From Cucumis sativus (Eukaryota; Streptophyta; Magnoliopsida; Cucurbitales; Cucurbitaceae): 64,000 nucleotides of DNA. A program made the position numbers and the translations under genes. The DNA lies in contig NC_026658.2 of assembly GCF_000004075.3 (NCBI RefSeq), forward strand, positions 25,284,075-25,348,074. The letters run 5' to 3'. The notes under the pieces are model-generated. The model was not told where the DNA came from, did no database searches, and saw nothing but the letters and a program-made list of their open reading frames with translations. Positions 23,842 to 37,600 of this stretch are shown here, piece after piece (within the stretch, counting starts at the first letter, position 1; each line of letters opens with the position of its first letter).

Positions 23842-24043
23842 AACCAGTAACTGGACTCGTTAATGGTGTCCTACAAGATCATGATTCCGAGCTCCCTCTT
23901 CCCGAGAGAGACACTGAAATGGAAAAGGCAAATTGAATGTCGAAGCTGAAGGCAGTGGAAGGGAATTATCATCGCAAAACGTAAGCCAATTCCGTGACGA
24001 CGTCGTTCCCCTTGCAAAATGAAATATAACCAAAAAACCATAA

Positions 24044-24115
24044 CGCCGTTGCCGGGGATCGAACCCGGGTCACCCGCGTGACAGGCGGGAATACTTACCA
24101 CTATACTACAACGAC
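24044..24115 (-). tRNA. trnD-GUC: tRNA-Asp (anticodon GUC)
   Basis: The minus strand folds into a full 72-nt cloverleaf. The acceptor stem pairs GTCGTTG with CAACGGC (one G-T wobble). The D arm is TAGTATAGTGGTAAGTA, which carries the A box. The anticodon stem-loop is CCCGC CTGTCAC GCGGG, with GTC in the loop. The T arm is CCCGG GTTCGATC CCGGG-like, which carries the B box. CCA is not encoded, as expected for a nuclear gene. It lies about 200 bp upstream of the PEX10 start, on the same strand. Confidence 0.96.
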
Positions 24116-25370
24116 TTGTTGATACTAATAGCTTTGTTATTTTATTAATTCATTATTTAATGATATTTAATTAATTGATTTCCTTCTAATATGCAAATTA
24201 GGTATAAGAAATAAACATACACCAAAACGATATAATCGAAGTAGATTGGAGTACGTGTTAGCAAACACTCCTTATTATACCAAACAAATAAAATATATAC
24301 GACTATTTAAGTATATGAATGAGAGAATGTTTTGTTGACATTAACTATTTAGATAATAAAAGAAATTGAATACAATAACAAATAATTACTTGAATTTGAA
24401 GATCGGCAATGGTATAGTATATAGTTTAGACGATTTCAAATATTTTAACCTTTGAAGTGTGTTTGGAACAATTAGTGACTTATAATAGTTTATATGGTAC
24501 AATAGGTTATTATCTCACATTTTGTTGATGTTGCTTTCTTTTGTGGTGGCTGCTACCGGAGATTTTCACTTTGACCTAACCTTCTACCTTTACTTAGTAA
24601 ATATTTAAAACTCAATGAAAGAGGGGGTGTGAGGAAGAGGAGAAAGGGAAGTGAGAACAAGTATTTTCATAATAATAGGATTAGAAAAATAATAATTCTA
24701 GTATTAAGGCCAAACATGGAGTGAGCTAAAATAGCTCATTTCACTCTTCTCTTTAATCATAAGGACAAACATCTTGAGCTTCGATTGGCTCCAGTTATAT
24801 GCCTATCTTTTGGAAAGATTTATTTTAAACCTCAAAGTCAAAATTACCCTTGAAAGTGTTTGTCATTTAATACATCTCGCCAAATTTTTGGTACATTCAT
24901 GTGTTGGTTTAGGTGAAAAACTATACGAACGAAAATTTGAAAGCTGTGGTTAGTAAAGAATAAAAAATTTAAAAAGTGGAGTTGAAAAAAAAAAGATTTA
25001 TTTAAATAAATGTAGACGAAAAATGTGTGAATTTGATTGTTTTAAAAAATTTCATTTACAAATTTAGAAAAAATTGTAAAAATTAAAATATGGCTTTTAA
25101 ACTTAACCTTCAAAAGGTTGTTTTAGACTTTTGTTAGGTTCCTTTTGAGTTTTTGCTTAATCACATAGCCATGACGTGGAATTGAAATATGATATTAAAT
25201 CCGCCATAACCGTAATGCTAAGCTCTTGAAAGTGCAAATATTTTGCGATAGAATTTGCTTGGTGGAGCAACGTCTTTTCTTATCTACCACACCAAACACG
25301 AACTTACGAAACAAAAGCCTCCTCTATACCAACAACCGAAACCGTCACCGGAGCAGCAACGAGAACCAAC
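24116..25370. other. Intergenic region between the tRNA gene and NdhU
   Basis: About 1.25 kb of AT-rich DNA with no gene. The first 500 bp are A/T-dominated. From 24600 to 24800 there is a GA-rich stretch followed by CTAAAATAGCTCATTTCACTC-like text resembling a non-autonomous element. The last 150 bp before 25371 are richer in C and probably contain the NdhU leader; no clear TATA box was identified. Confidence 0.55.
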
Positions 25371-26373
25371 ATGGCGGCGGCTGCAGTACCGTCTACCACC
25401 ACCGTCCACATTCGTCGAAGTAACTTTCTCTCTCCGACTACAAAACACACCCTCATATCCTTCAATCCCATCACTTCCCGCTCCAAGCCGCTCAAGTTCA
25501 TCATCAGAAACTCCAACGAATCATCGGCGGAGACCGCCACAACGGAGACGGCGACTGAACCGGAGGCAGAAAGCTCACTCCAAGCCTCCGGTGAGTCGCC
25601 GTCTCTGATTTCGGCTCTCAACGTCGAACGAGCCCTCCGTGGAATTCGTAATGTTATCAACTCTAAATCTCTCTGCCTATTTAATTTCTTAAGGTCGATT
25701 AATTTTCTCTTTTAACTTTGTTCTGGTAATGCAGCAATTACAGATGTGAATCACTACGGAAGACTCGGACTCCGAAGAGGATGTCCATATGATCAGGTAA
25801 TTTAATCAATTCGCTAAAATAAAAACCCCATTTCCGCGAAAATCCTCCTTGATCTTGATCAGCTCTAATTTATTACAGGTTCCGATTGCATACAACATCA
25901 AGGTTGAAGAACTAAAGAGCCAGGGATTAGAGGAAGAAGAACTGAACCAAAAACTCGAACTCCTAAAAGTCAGTAGAAACCAAGAAACAAAAATTAGAAA
26001 AACCCTAAATTATATTACGAGGTTGAATTGCGAGTAATATTGAAGAATGATTACAGGAATCGTACATGATATTATCATCTGTTGAAGAGAGAAGAATGTA
26101 CGATTGGAGCTTGGCGAGAATCGGAGAACCAGACAAATATTCATGGCCTTTCGAGGCCGATATAACTCAGATTCAAACTCAATTGCCGCCGCCGAAGGTA
26201 CTCTCCGTTTGCCCTCTTGCCCGCCACAATCTCACCGCAATGAATTTGTAAAATCGTCGTTGGTTTTGGATTGGCAGGAACCAGAAGACGAAGGACCGAC
26301 GAGATTGGTGGGTTACTTCTTCTTGGGGTGGTTCGTTCTGTCCATCGTGTTATCTATTGCTCTGAATCTCTAG
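25371..26373 (+). CDS. ndhU: NAD(P)H-quinone oxidoreductase subunit U, chloroplastic
   Basis: Exons 25371-25647, 25735-25796, 25879-25968, 26057-26197 and 26278-26373 join to 221 aa. NdhU is a nuclear-encoded subunit of the chloroplast NDH complex, in the stromal ferredoxin-binding part, and supports cyclic electron flow around photosystem I. The first 55-60 residues are rich in Ser, Thr and Arg and poor in acidic residues, as in a plastid transit peptide. A J-domain-like central part follows (DVNHYGRLGLRRGCPYDQVPIAYNIKVEEL, then SYMILSSVEERRMYDWSLARIG, both shown here in pieces of one domain). The C-terminus has one membrane helix (LVGYFFLGWFVLSIVLSIAL). The start is the ATG in the ACATGGCGGC context. 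All introns are short (about 80-90 nt). Confidence 0.93.
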
Positions 26374-28296
26374 AAACCGCCATTAATGGTCGTCTGTAGA
26401 TTAAGAAGAACGGTCAGCCTCGAAGAAGAGCACGAGAACAAAAAGCCCAGCCCGTCAGTTATTTTAAGGAACTCGGAATTTGGGCCCTTTAAAGTGGACC
26501 TTCTTAATGGTAAGTTTCATTTGTGTTGAGCCCAAGTTTCTAGCCCATAATGATTCTTATCCATAGTTACCCTCTGAAAAATGATTTTATATTTGATGAA
26601 TCCTTCTGTGAATATAACATTTTCTTTTTCTATCTTCACTCATCGTCGAAAGGATGTCATAATTTGAAGCGTTAGACATTAATTTATGTACATCACTAGT
26701 GTGTTTGTTATTGTATATGGTTGTATATGTGTTGTTAGGTTCACAATAATTTTTCGATTCAACTTTAACTAACCTTCGTTTCGACCATTGTCTAAACTTC
26801 CACTTAAACTTAACCTAAAATCAAGTTCACTCAATAATTTAGTTGCATAGTATTGTGAACAACTAGCAACGATAGTGAACCTTGTTATTCGTCGTTGCAA
26901 TCAATCGCTTCTTCGATATACCACATCTTTGCTAGAATTGTTTAATGATATATTGTAAGGTCAAACAACAAATACCCAAACATTTAAAATAATATTATTT
27001 ATTTTAATAAAAATGTATTTCGCGTGTTTTTTCAAGCTCAAAAATGTACTTTGACACAATTAAAAAAACAATAATAAATCACGATATATTCAACAACCAC
27101 ACAGTCCATTTTGAAAGACTTTAAACCACTAAAACAAAACTTTCAAAGTAAACACATATCTCCAATAATACGACATGAGAATAAGTCCACGTGTTTCACG
27201 TAAATAGAAACGTTGTTTTCCATTCATATATCCAAAATCAGTGAATATGTGATTTTGGAGTATTTTCGAGTAAGAACGACGGAGATGGAAATGATGTATA
27301 TGGTGGAAACATGGCAGTAAATTTTCAGAAAAAGAAAAGGTTGTGGAGGTGATGAGTTTAATGGGTTTTTTATAAGATGGAAAAAAGAATCTTCCAAGTT
27401 GAGAGAGAACAAGAGGTGTGTTTGAGGTTATCCCATCGTTAAGGTTTTGGTGTCTTCTTCTCTGCCCCCTTAGGCTCCACAAAGATATGTCTCTACCCAT
27501 CTCAAGTATACCACTCCACTTTTCTTTTCTCTTTTTTCATCTTTATATATATATATATATATATACACATAAATACATGTGAATTGCATTCTCAATTATT
27601 ATCTCTCCATATCTCTTTCTTACGTTTCTTACTTTTTCGCAAAACGTTAGTATATATCTATGGCTTACATACATGTTTCTTTTTTTTAACTTCTGACGAA
27701 GATCAGAACATTAAATAGTGTGATGCTGACCTAAAATGTTTAGGTAATTTAGAATTTCCATTACAAGTTGTTACCAAATTGTTTCAAGTCTCCATTTCGT
27801 CTTATTTCAAAAGAGTTTTACTCCAATTATTGTTTTAGAATGTTTGTGAAAGGCAAGGGTAAGATTGAAATTAAAAAAGTGGATATACCATTAGTACCAT
27901 TAATAAAGTTCTAGGGTAATTAAGAGGTTGTTTGGGTCCATCTTTAGGTAGATAAAAGTGAGTTACTATGTAACTCACACTATCATCAATTATTATAACT
28001 TTACGGTTAACTTCAATATTACTATGTCAATTATATATATTTTTTACCGTAGTTACTATTTTCTACTCCTCTTCTCTCTATTTGTTATAATGTTTATCGA
28101 TTCCTATTCAGTCTTATCATCATTCCAAATAAAATTTAATATACTTCAATTTATCAACTTAAACTTTTAGATTAGATGGTAGTCTAACATTTGACAATCC
28201 TCGTTCATCGACACGTGGAGGTTCCATTTTATGAAACAAAATCCAAGCCTTTTTTTTTTTTTTTTCCTTTCACCTTTGTGTTAAGTGCTTTGTTAA

Positions 28297-28329
<33 letters not shown>

Positions 28330-28819
28330 AGGAAGTTGAATTGTCAAAGTTAAAGTGAAATGAATGGTAAATTTGTGGTGTGTTGACAAGTGGATGTTGG
28401 CCCAAATTTGTGCTAATGATTGGGCCCATATAGTCCAAAAATATAAAGATAAAAACTCAACATTCTTTGAAAATATTATGCATATAATCTTATAATATAT
28501 ATCAAAGGGAAAGCAAAAGTCTAAGATTGATATAATGCCTTCTCCAAAAGTAATCATTTTAACCCATTTTGAATCTTAAAAGGAACATATCATTGATATT
28601 GTTTGAATTTTGCTTCAAATTTGGTGGTTTTTGTTTCTGTGTACCAAAATTTGTCCAACTTTCTTCATTTTACTTTGATTTTTATATACCTAATTTCAAC
28701 CAAATCATTTATTTTATAATTTCAACTTCTAATCAACTAGAATTAAACCTAATCAACTAACTTGAAAGTAGATTGTTTTTGTTTTCATACCAAAGTATAA
28801 AGAAAAATAAATATTAAAA

Positions 28820-29060
28820 TACCATTTTAGTTTATCAATTTTGAAATGTGATCAATTTTAGTTTTTGAATTTTGTAAATGTCTAATTTTAAATTTAGACC
28901 ATTTACGCTAATTTTTTTATTGAAATCGACCCAGCAATTATAATTGTTGTATGCAAATAAATATAACATGGGGTCATGTTTTTAATTTATTGGGAAAATG
29001 TTAAGAGAAAAAAATGAAAATCTATAGTAATAGAATTTCAAATACTAAAATTGAACAAAC
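28820..29060. repeat. Small foldback repeat with TTTTAGTTTTTGAATTTT-type arms
   Basis: The left side has two direct copies of an ATTTTAGTTTWTSAATTTTG-like word (about 28825 and 28855). The right end has TTTCAAATACTAAAATTG (about 29037), the inverted form of the same word. This is a short, diverged foldback of the same general design as 5254-5655. Confidence 0.45.
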
Positions 29061-30794
29061 TCTGAAGTATAGAAACAAAAATAAATACTTGTGTTTGCAT
29101 GAAGTTTTCAGAGAAACGTGTTTGATGGAGTTGAACTTGTATTTATGTTGATTTTGATGCGATCTGGTTCGATCCAGTGTTTTATCTTCTAGCGAAGTGA
29201 TTGATGTTGTGCTTTAATCTTCAACAGCTACTGCATCTTCGGGATTCTTGTTCGGAAAACTCCCTCCACGCTATATTCATCATCTCTCATGTTGGTTTGA
29301 GTTTGGTTGGTCTGACCCTCGAACATACCTAATTAGATTTTGTTATTATTTAATAGATAGACTAACTTAATACTATTTATAGGCTCAATTGAATTTTAGT
29401 CCAAATAATAATATTTAATTTGACCAAAACAATCAATTTGATCATCGACCTTGATGAAAACATATGACATCATCACAATTTACCACGTTTATGTCTTCAA
29501 TTTTAATTTAGAACAAGTTAACTTTGAATTAGTTCCAAAATCAATTATTTATATTTTTGTCGATAATTTGAAAAAGAACGTGACAAATTGTCGTCCTAGG
29601 ATCGAAAAACTTAAATAATTTAATATTAAAAATAGAAATATTAATGTGAGGAGACATTAAAGCAACATATAATAAATCGACACCTAATAAATCTAGAAAT
29701 GTACTAATAATTTGATTTATTATTTCTCGTTTTTTGCCTTTTCATAATGACTTTTGATAATAATAGTCAAAGGAAACTCCCATCATCCATTTTACTTAGA
29801 AAAACAAATTGAGATTACAAATCAATCATGGGTCCCATGCAATCCTAGTAATCAATTACTAATTTGATTGATTAGGAAATCCCATCATATGGTAAAAACA
29901 ATTATTCTATGGAATTGACCAAACTTTATACAATCAAATGGACCATATCTCTCTTCCATCAAACCATATCCTATTCTCATTACACCAAACTCCAAACTAA
30001 TTATTTTCTATTCAAATAAACATTTCGAATATTCTTATTTTTATTTAGTTCGATATGTTTCTTTTGTATAAATTCAATACTCTTATACCGATACTAGTAA
30101 TTCGCTTGATGGTAAAACAATCATGTAGCTCGCTTTATGCTCATGTTTAGGTCTCACTTCAAAGTTATTGACAACAAAATTTATGAATTCAATGTACAAT
30201 ATAGTGGCATTTGAATTTCGTACTTCTTTTAATATTAATTAAAATTTTAGTATAAAGTCGGTCTTAGAATAAGACGAAGTGGTTGGAATAAGAGTAAGCA
30301 AAATTGAAAGAATAATGTTAAGCAAATCTAAGAATAAGAATAAGATTTTTAGGGAGAAAAAGGGGATTAGGCAGAAAGAATCGAACAAGTTTGGTTTTTA
30401 AAATGAAAGAAAGAAAGAAAGAAAATATGAATAATTATTAACAAATTGGATTTTTTTTCTTCTTTTTTTGTGACATAAAGTTTAGATATACAATGTTGGG
30501 AAAAGGAAACGTGATCTTATTATTCTCTAATCTTCATAATGAACATTTTTATATGGTCACGTGCATTTAATATTCCTCTCAAATTAGAAATTCCAAAACT
30601 ACTTTCTAAAAATTATCTTTCTATTCTTTTCATAATAGATTTATTGTTATTAAATGTTTACAGTAATTATCAACTTAAGTATAGTTCGACCGATTAAAGT
30701 GAAATGAAATTGATACGATTTTTAGTAAATTTAAATATTTGAGCCTCGTCTTGCATTTGCACCCCAAATTTATAATAGTAATAATATAAATAAA

Positions 30795-30799
30795 TATAT

Positions 30800-30830
<31 letters not shown>
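30795..30830. repeat. AT microsatellite
   Basis: About 18 TA units with one interruption (TATAATAT). Longest of several AT tracts in the window (also 12514-12533, 27544-27565, 34705-34726, 40765-40783). Confidence 0.9.
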
Positions 30831-33800
30831 GATTCGACAGTAACATAGTTTGTTTTAATCTTTGAACTAAATAATTTTCATGGAATGTTAAAGTAACATA
30901 ATTTGATTCATTATACTGATCTCGTAAAGGAGTTGAGTTTCTCCTTTGTTCTTCCTTTATATAACTTAATTAGACTTATTGATGGCGATGAGAAAATAAC
31001 TGCTTAAACAAGACACAAAGATGATCGATCTCTAAGGAGTTTCATTAGAAAAATGATATTTTGTTTGATTTACCCAATCAAATAACTGACTTAACTGATA
31101 AAATAGGAGAAAATGCACATAGATCACGATAATGGTAGTATTAAATATAAATTAAATCTAACGTCTAAAGTAAATATAGGCTTGTTAAATTTGAAATTAC
31201 TTTTCTAGTCATTAGAAATGTTGTTTTAAGCCTATCTGACAGCAACTCAACTCATTCTAATTTAACTTTTTCTTAAACGAAAAGTCAAATGTTCGATAAA
31301 TGAAAAAATAATTGATACTGTTAATTCGCTATCTATTCCATGAAATATATCATAATGATATTAATTCTAACCGATTAATTTGTACATCTCTCCCCCAACA
31401 CATTTCTAACCCATAAATTAAGTTTCTCTTTACTAAACATCTCTTTCTAATTTTTTATTTTATTAATTCCTATACTCTCCTTTTCTATATTATTGTATAT
31501 TAATACAACCTTTTTCTTTTTTACTTTTCCTTCTTTGCAATCTTCTTCTATGTCTTATTATTACAAGAATATATCTATATACACACACATATGTAGTACG
31601 TCCTTTTCGTGTCCTATTCAAAAGGGCACGCTTTTAATTAATAATGTAGTTGTGTAATGTCACACTGGTTCATAAGGATGAATATATATTATATATATAT
31701 TGAATACGTGGGTCGTTCTTTTTTATATTTTGTATGTTATCTATTTAATTTCAACATTGAAGTTATGGGTAACCTTAGTTTTTAGAAAATTTATGGTTTT
31801 GCCCCTAAGAACCGAATTAACTTAGTATGCATGTTTTATTTTATTGGTATTGAAGTGAAATTTGATTTTTTTTTGGGAAATCTATGGTATTCCTTTTTAA
31901 TCTATTTTTATTTCCCTTTTGCATGAAAAGCAAATAATGTGTTAAAAAGAAAGTGCTGTCAACCCTAAAAAGATTTGGTTTTCCTTTTTGAAAGGAAAAA
32001 GGAAAAAACAAATTTTTTTTTACTACTTTCTTGATGTGAGATTACTAATTTATTAAGTGTGAATTACCTTTTTAACTCTTTGAGAAAAAGTTAACGAGAG
32101 AGAGAATAATCATAAACTTTATTTTATTTATTGTTTTGAAATGTTTTTCTTGGCTACTTTTATAAAGTTGTAATTCATGCCTCGGATTCTTATGTAAGAT
32201 TGGTGTTATGTTTCAAAAGTATCGAAAATACTTTTAGAAAATAGTAAAATTTTATATTTTATTGGTGATGAAGGTCCATAACATCAATATCTATCGAGTG
32301 TTAGTATTTTAGTTGTTCAACAATATGAAAGGGTATATCGGTAAAGAGAGCACAAGTGGAGAGGGAAATACTAGTTTTGGCTTTTCTCTCAATCTTTTGT
32401 ATGTGGCTTTTTCCACCCAAATGCTTCAACCATGCCCTACTTTTATTCCCACTTTTGTCCTCTCACTATTCCCCCCCTTTTTTATATCTATTCATATATT
32501 TCCATTTTTATTTTCATACATCACAAAAGATGTTCTTAATTAATCTATTGTATATGAATAAGTGTTTTTGTGTAAGATTACTCCATAATATATTGTAAAA
32601 AAAAAGAGAAGAAAACAATGGCATAATCGATCGTGTTTTATTATTATCGATGTAATATTCAAACATACCTAAATCATCTTTTAGGTCTTTAACCAAATTT
32701 CTGAATTGAATTATAAGATAAACTATCTTTTTAGCAAAAACATATCGCATATCAACATTTTATTGCATAATGTTATTGTAGAAGTGGTACTTGGTGCATT
32801 TAGCTTGTTGAGGTTTTTTTTCTTCTTTTTGGAATAGTTGTAAATAGATTCAAAATAATTAAATATATAATAACATTTAAAAAAAAACTCTGATAGACCA
32901 TATTGCAAATATTAGTCTATTGCTTATATACTCTTATTATTAATAAATCATAAGAATAAAAATCTATAAATATTTAAGTTTACCATGGATAGATTTTGTT
33001 ATATTTGTAATTTTTCTAAACGTTGTTACATATTAAATATAAAATTGTCGTCCATTATAACTTTTTTATTTAGTGAGAATTTGATTTTCTTGACTTTTAA
33101 AATAGTGGTATATAGTTTAATCAGTCAAACTATAATCATAGCCATGATTGAATTTTAAAATTGTAATAAAAATAACAATAACCATAATATAAAGGATTGT
33201 TAGTTTTAAAATCAGTTAAAGTGACACTGTCAAGTGTAAGGCTATAATTGACTTCTCAATTATTAATTTATGACAAATCAACGGCTAATATTGACGAACC
33301 ACATTCGTTGATCTTGATTACTTTATATATATATAAAAAAAAGGAAGTTGACCTCACAATTATTTTCATTTGTTGAATTTTTACTTGAATGCATTCAGTT
33401 CCTCAACTTCCATGACTCTTTTTCATTGACTTACAACAATTCAACTTAATTATCAAATGAATCATCTAATCTCACCTGAAAACATTTGATTAAACTATTT
33501 TACTTTTGGAATTTGAGTTTTATTCATTTAATGTTGACGTCAATCATATTTAGATATTAATTAATTAATGTCAAAATGTTTAAATATTATTTGAAAAAAG
33601 GAAAGGAAAAACTGAATAAATTGATAATTTATTGTTCAAACATTGGGCATCTCATCTATCTATCTATCAGCATTCATCAGGGTGTTTGTGTTCGATCTTT
33701 CTCGCAATATCTATGAATATTATGTGGCGCAAATTAATTATATTCTTTTTTTATATTTTCCAAAATACGAAATATTTTTTGTATATTTCTATTGAGTTCT

Positions 33801-34389
33801 ATCATTGTCATTATCACCAATTTTGCAGTGACCCAAATTCTTTTTTCTTTTTTTCTTTTTATGTTTCATTTAATACAAATTATATTTATTAGTCTTTGGA
33901 GAGAGAGAAAAAAGGAAGAATATACGTAATTAAAAAATCACTTGTTTTAATTTCAACATTTTCCCCCACAACACTATGTTATTCCCTCCATTTAAATACA
34001 TTTTATATACATGTAAAAATTATGCATAATTCAATATTTAAATTATAAAGAGTTTGTTCCGTAACTCAATCATTTTTGTTTTAAAAAAAAATGATTGTGT
34101 TTTTGGTAATTATTTTACTTTTTTTTATGCATTAGATAAAAAAAAACAGCTCATAACACATTTTTTTTTTCATATTGCAAATTTAACAAATATAACGATA
34201 ATAAGACATTAATATGCTTTTAAATTTGCTATTTTTAAAATTTTGAAAATGTAAGTGATATGAACTTTATTACCATTAATCGTTTTTCTATTTTTCAAAC
34301 TCTCCTTTTTCTTAAAAAAATTGTGAAATAAGATTAAAAATGAAAATATACTCGATTACCAAATATATATTGTTTTTTTATTTTAGGGA

Positions 34390-34625
34390 AAATTTTCTTT
34401 CTTAGTTCCCAAGTTTTGAAAAATACTTATATGTTTGATCACTACATCTTTAAAATGTATTTTTTTAGTATCTAAGTTTATAAGAATATACCCGTTCCGT
34501 CACTAAGTTTTCAAAATATATCTTATTAATCTCAATTTTTTTAAAAATAAATTTAAAATATACATTTATAAAACTTATAAACCAAACACACCTATTCATC
34601 AAAACTTGAAAACTAAAATAACAGT
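34390..34625. repeat. Small foldback repeat with CTTAGTTCCCAAGTTTTG-type arms
   Basis: Three direct copies of a TAGTNNCNAAGTTTTNAAAA-like word lie at about 34400, 34465 and 34495. An inverted copy (ATCAAAACTTGAAAACTAAAAT) lies at 34598-34619, closing the structure. Non-coding, MITE-like. Confidence 0.5.
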
Positions 34626-37600
34626 TTTTACTAAATGTTGAAACAACTATCGAACCTAACCTAAATTACCTTTTAATTGACTAAACTTCTAAATTTCAGA
34701 GAGGTATATATATATATATATATATAACAAATATATTGAGTTGAAAATGTGATATTTAGGAAGAATAAAGTGTATGTATAAATGAATAAATAAAAAATCG
34801 TAGGTGTATCAACTCCAAAGCCGTCCTTGTAGGGGACCTCTAATTGGGATAGCTTATAAAATAGAGAGTTCATATGTCAACTCTCTCATATATGTAACCA
34901 AATCAATTTCTATTTAGTATTTATCAATCCCCACCTCATTTCCCTATTATTATTATTATTATTATCATGATTTCTTTTTCCTCTCCCTCCATCATAATTA
35001 TTTAATTAACTAAATTCACATTTTGACATTCCTCCTTCATTAATTAACTTCTACTATTTGACACTAATTTAAAATATCAATTATGACGTTTGGATGGATA
35101 TGGAGATATCTTATCCTATGTCACAATTAAAATTCCTGCCCTAAATTATTTCAATATAATATTTTGCCATTCAAATAAATAAAACATGTATATATAATTT
35201 CAATAGCGTTGAGATATCAGTGAGAATATTTTTTAAAAGGAATTACTTAGTGGGGATAGAAATGATCCTATTAGTATTTTGATCTGATCGGATTAAAATG
35301 AGTTTGGTTCGATAATATTTTTTTATTTGTATAACTTTTGTTTATTGAGATTTGAGGTGTGAACTAGTTGATGTACTAAATAAAGAATATTTGATTAAAA
35401 CATGATGATGTGGTGTATAAATGTTAAACACGTCTAAATTATAACAAATAGAGTGTATAGAATAAATTACCATTTTTTAAAGAATTAATTATGGTTTATA
35501 ATTCATGTTATATATATAAGTCTCGTTTGATAACTATTTTGTTTTTTGGTTTTGAAACTCTTAAGCTCGTATTTTTTCATTTCTTATAGTAATTTGCATA
35601 TTTACTGAATATCATGGTTGGATTCTTGACTAAATTTTTTAAATAGTTTTCAAGTCATGACTTGATTTTTCTAATCATCAACAAAAACTCAATAACAAAA
35701 TAAAACAATTTACTAAATCAAATGAAAAGTTAAACTTGACAAAAAAAAAAGAAAAATAATCCAATTGAATGGAAATAAAACATAGTGTAGGATAAGATTT
35801 TTATACAACAATAATGAAATGATAATAGGAATTTTTAAAAAAATAGAAAAAACTGATAAACTATTTACATTTCATAGAACAAAACATTATTACGTTTGAT
35901 TTTTAATAAAATAATATTATTACATGTTTTCTTCATTTTTTAAAATTATGATTTAGTTATTTATTTGAAATGACTTGAGAAACTATATTTAATGTGAAAT
36001 GTGTTGGGCGTGCCTTCTTACGAATGTTTGTATGTGCAAATTGCAAAAGGGGGCATGCCATTGCCATCCATTTACTGTGCCATTTTGGCCATATTTGAAT
36101 TTATTGATTAAACTAAGTGATCCTAAAAGCAAAATTAAACGCAATGAAAAAAAATAAAAGGGTCCCATAAATTAATTACTTTTTTAAGAAGATGGGACGA
36201 ATGAGTAAATTAAATATACTAAATCAAATTTGTTTTATAGACAATTGTAGAGTTGAAATGTCGTATTTGGGTTGATGTAATAATAATAAATAAACTTTTG
36301 AATTTTGGATATTTATATATTATATTGTAAGAAAATTAGAAAAAAGAAAAAACGAAGAGCCAAAAGCCAATCCAATGACCACCAAAAAAGGGTACGTTTT
36401 ATTTGGGGTCATTGGCATTCCAAACAATATCGATATTATCAATTCTAAAGAAAGAAAAGGAGAGAGAAAAAAATGGTTCTGGAAAACAACTTTTTTTATT
36501 TTTGGTTACGTACAATTTAGAATTTTATTTTTTATTTCCATATAATATAATTACTTGTTATTAAATAAAACTTTCAAATTAATCAAAACGATATCTAAAT
36601 AAATCAAGAAATTGATCGTATAGGACTAAAAAATTAATACCGTTTTAATCTATGTAATTTTGTATTTGGTTGAATTTTATTTTTATTAAATATTAAATGA
36701 AATATTCTCTAAAAATTAATTTTTATATAGATCAAATGTTGAATAATAATAATAATATTCAAGTAATAAAATATGATATATACACATATTTTAGAAGTTA
36801 TGCAGTAGAAATATTAATATATATAACAAAAGAATGACAAGCGTGCCTAACTATATCATAAAATATAAATATTGTAATTACACTCTTATAATTGGACGCT
36901 TAAACGTGTTAAAATTAGATCATTAAAATTTCAATAGTTGTAATAATTAAATTAATAAATGATAAAAAATAAAATTGAACTTAACAGTATAATTTATATG
37001 ATTATATAAGTTTGAAATATAGATAAGTTGAATGACTTAAATTTTAATTTTGAAAGTTTGATAAAGTAAATTTTAGAGTATCGTTAAACTTTATAGACAA
37101 TATCTGTCATTTGTCATAAAAAAATTAAATCTACAACCGAACAATAGCTTAAATATGCAACATTTTTAAAATCGCAAGAGAAATAAAATGTACTTTCACC
37201 CATATAAGATAATCAATGCAATAAAAATTGGTTTAATCAATAATAAAAATTCATTTGTAAATCAACCATAATTTGGAAAAATAGTAAAAAAATTATGATA
37301 ATAGAACTCATATTACGCACATCTTTAAAATTGTAAATTTAAAATCAGATTATCGTCAAATTACTGTCATATTTGTCAAATTTACAATATTAAAAAAAAG
37401 TGTACCAAAATTTATTACTATCTTTCTTAAAAAAAAAAAAAATCGTAACAGTAATCACAACAATAACAACGTCCCCAAAACATAATTTTAAAAACAATCT
37501 AATTGATCATCTTGTTTTAGGAATTTGAACGTGATTATATGTATTGTATTAGTAGATCCACGTAACAGAACTAAACATATAGATATAGATAAAGAGTGAG

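Noticed and set aside
23871-24101. 76-codon minus-strand open frame upstream of PEX10
   Set aside because: Its N-terminal part is a translation of the tRNA-Asp gene.
25226-25660. Three open frames overlapping the first NdhU exon in other frames or on the other strand
   Set aside because: Shadow frames of a C-rich coding exon; only the NdhU frame splices into a known protein.
28229-28438. Lysine-rich minus-strand open frames
   Set aside because: Translations of long poly-T tracts.
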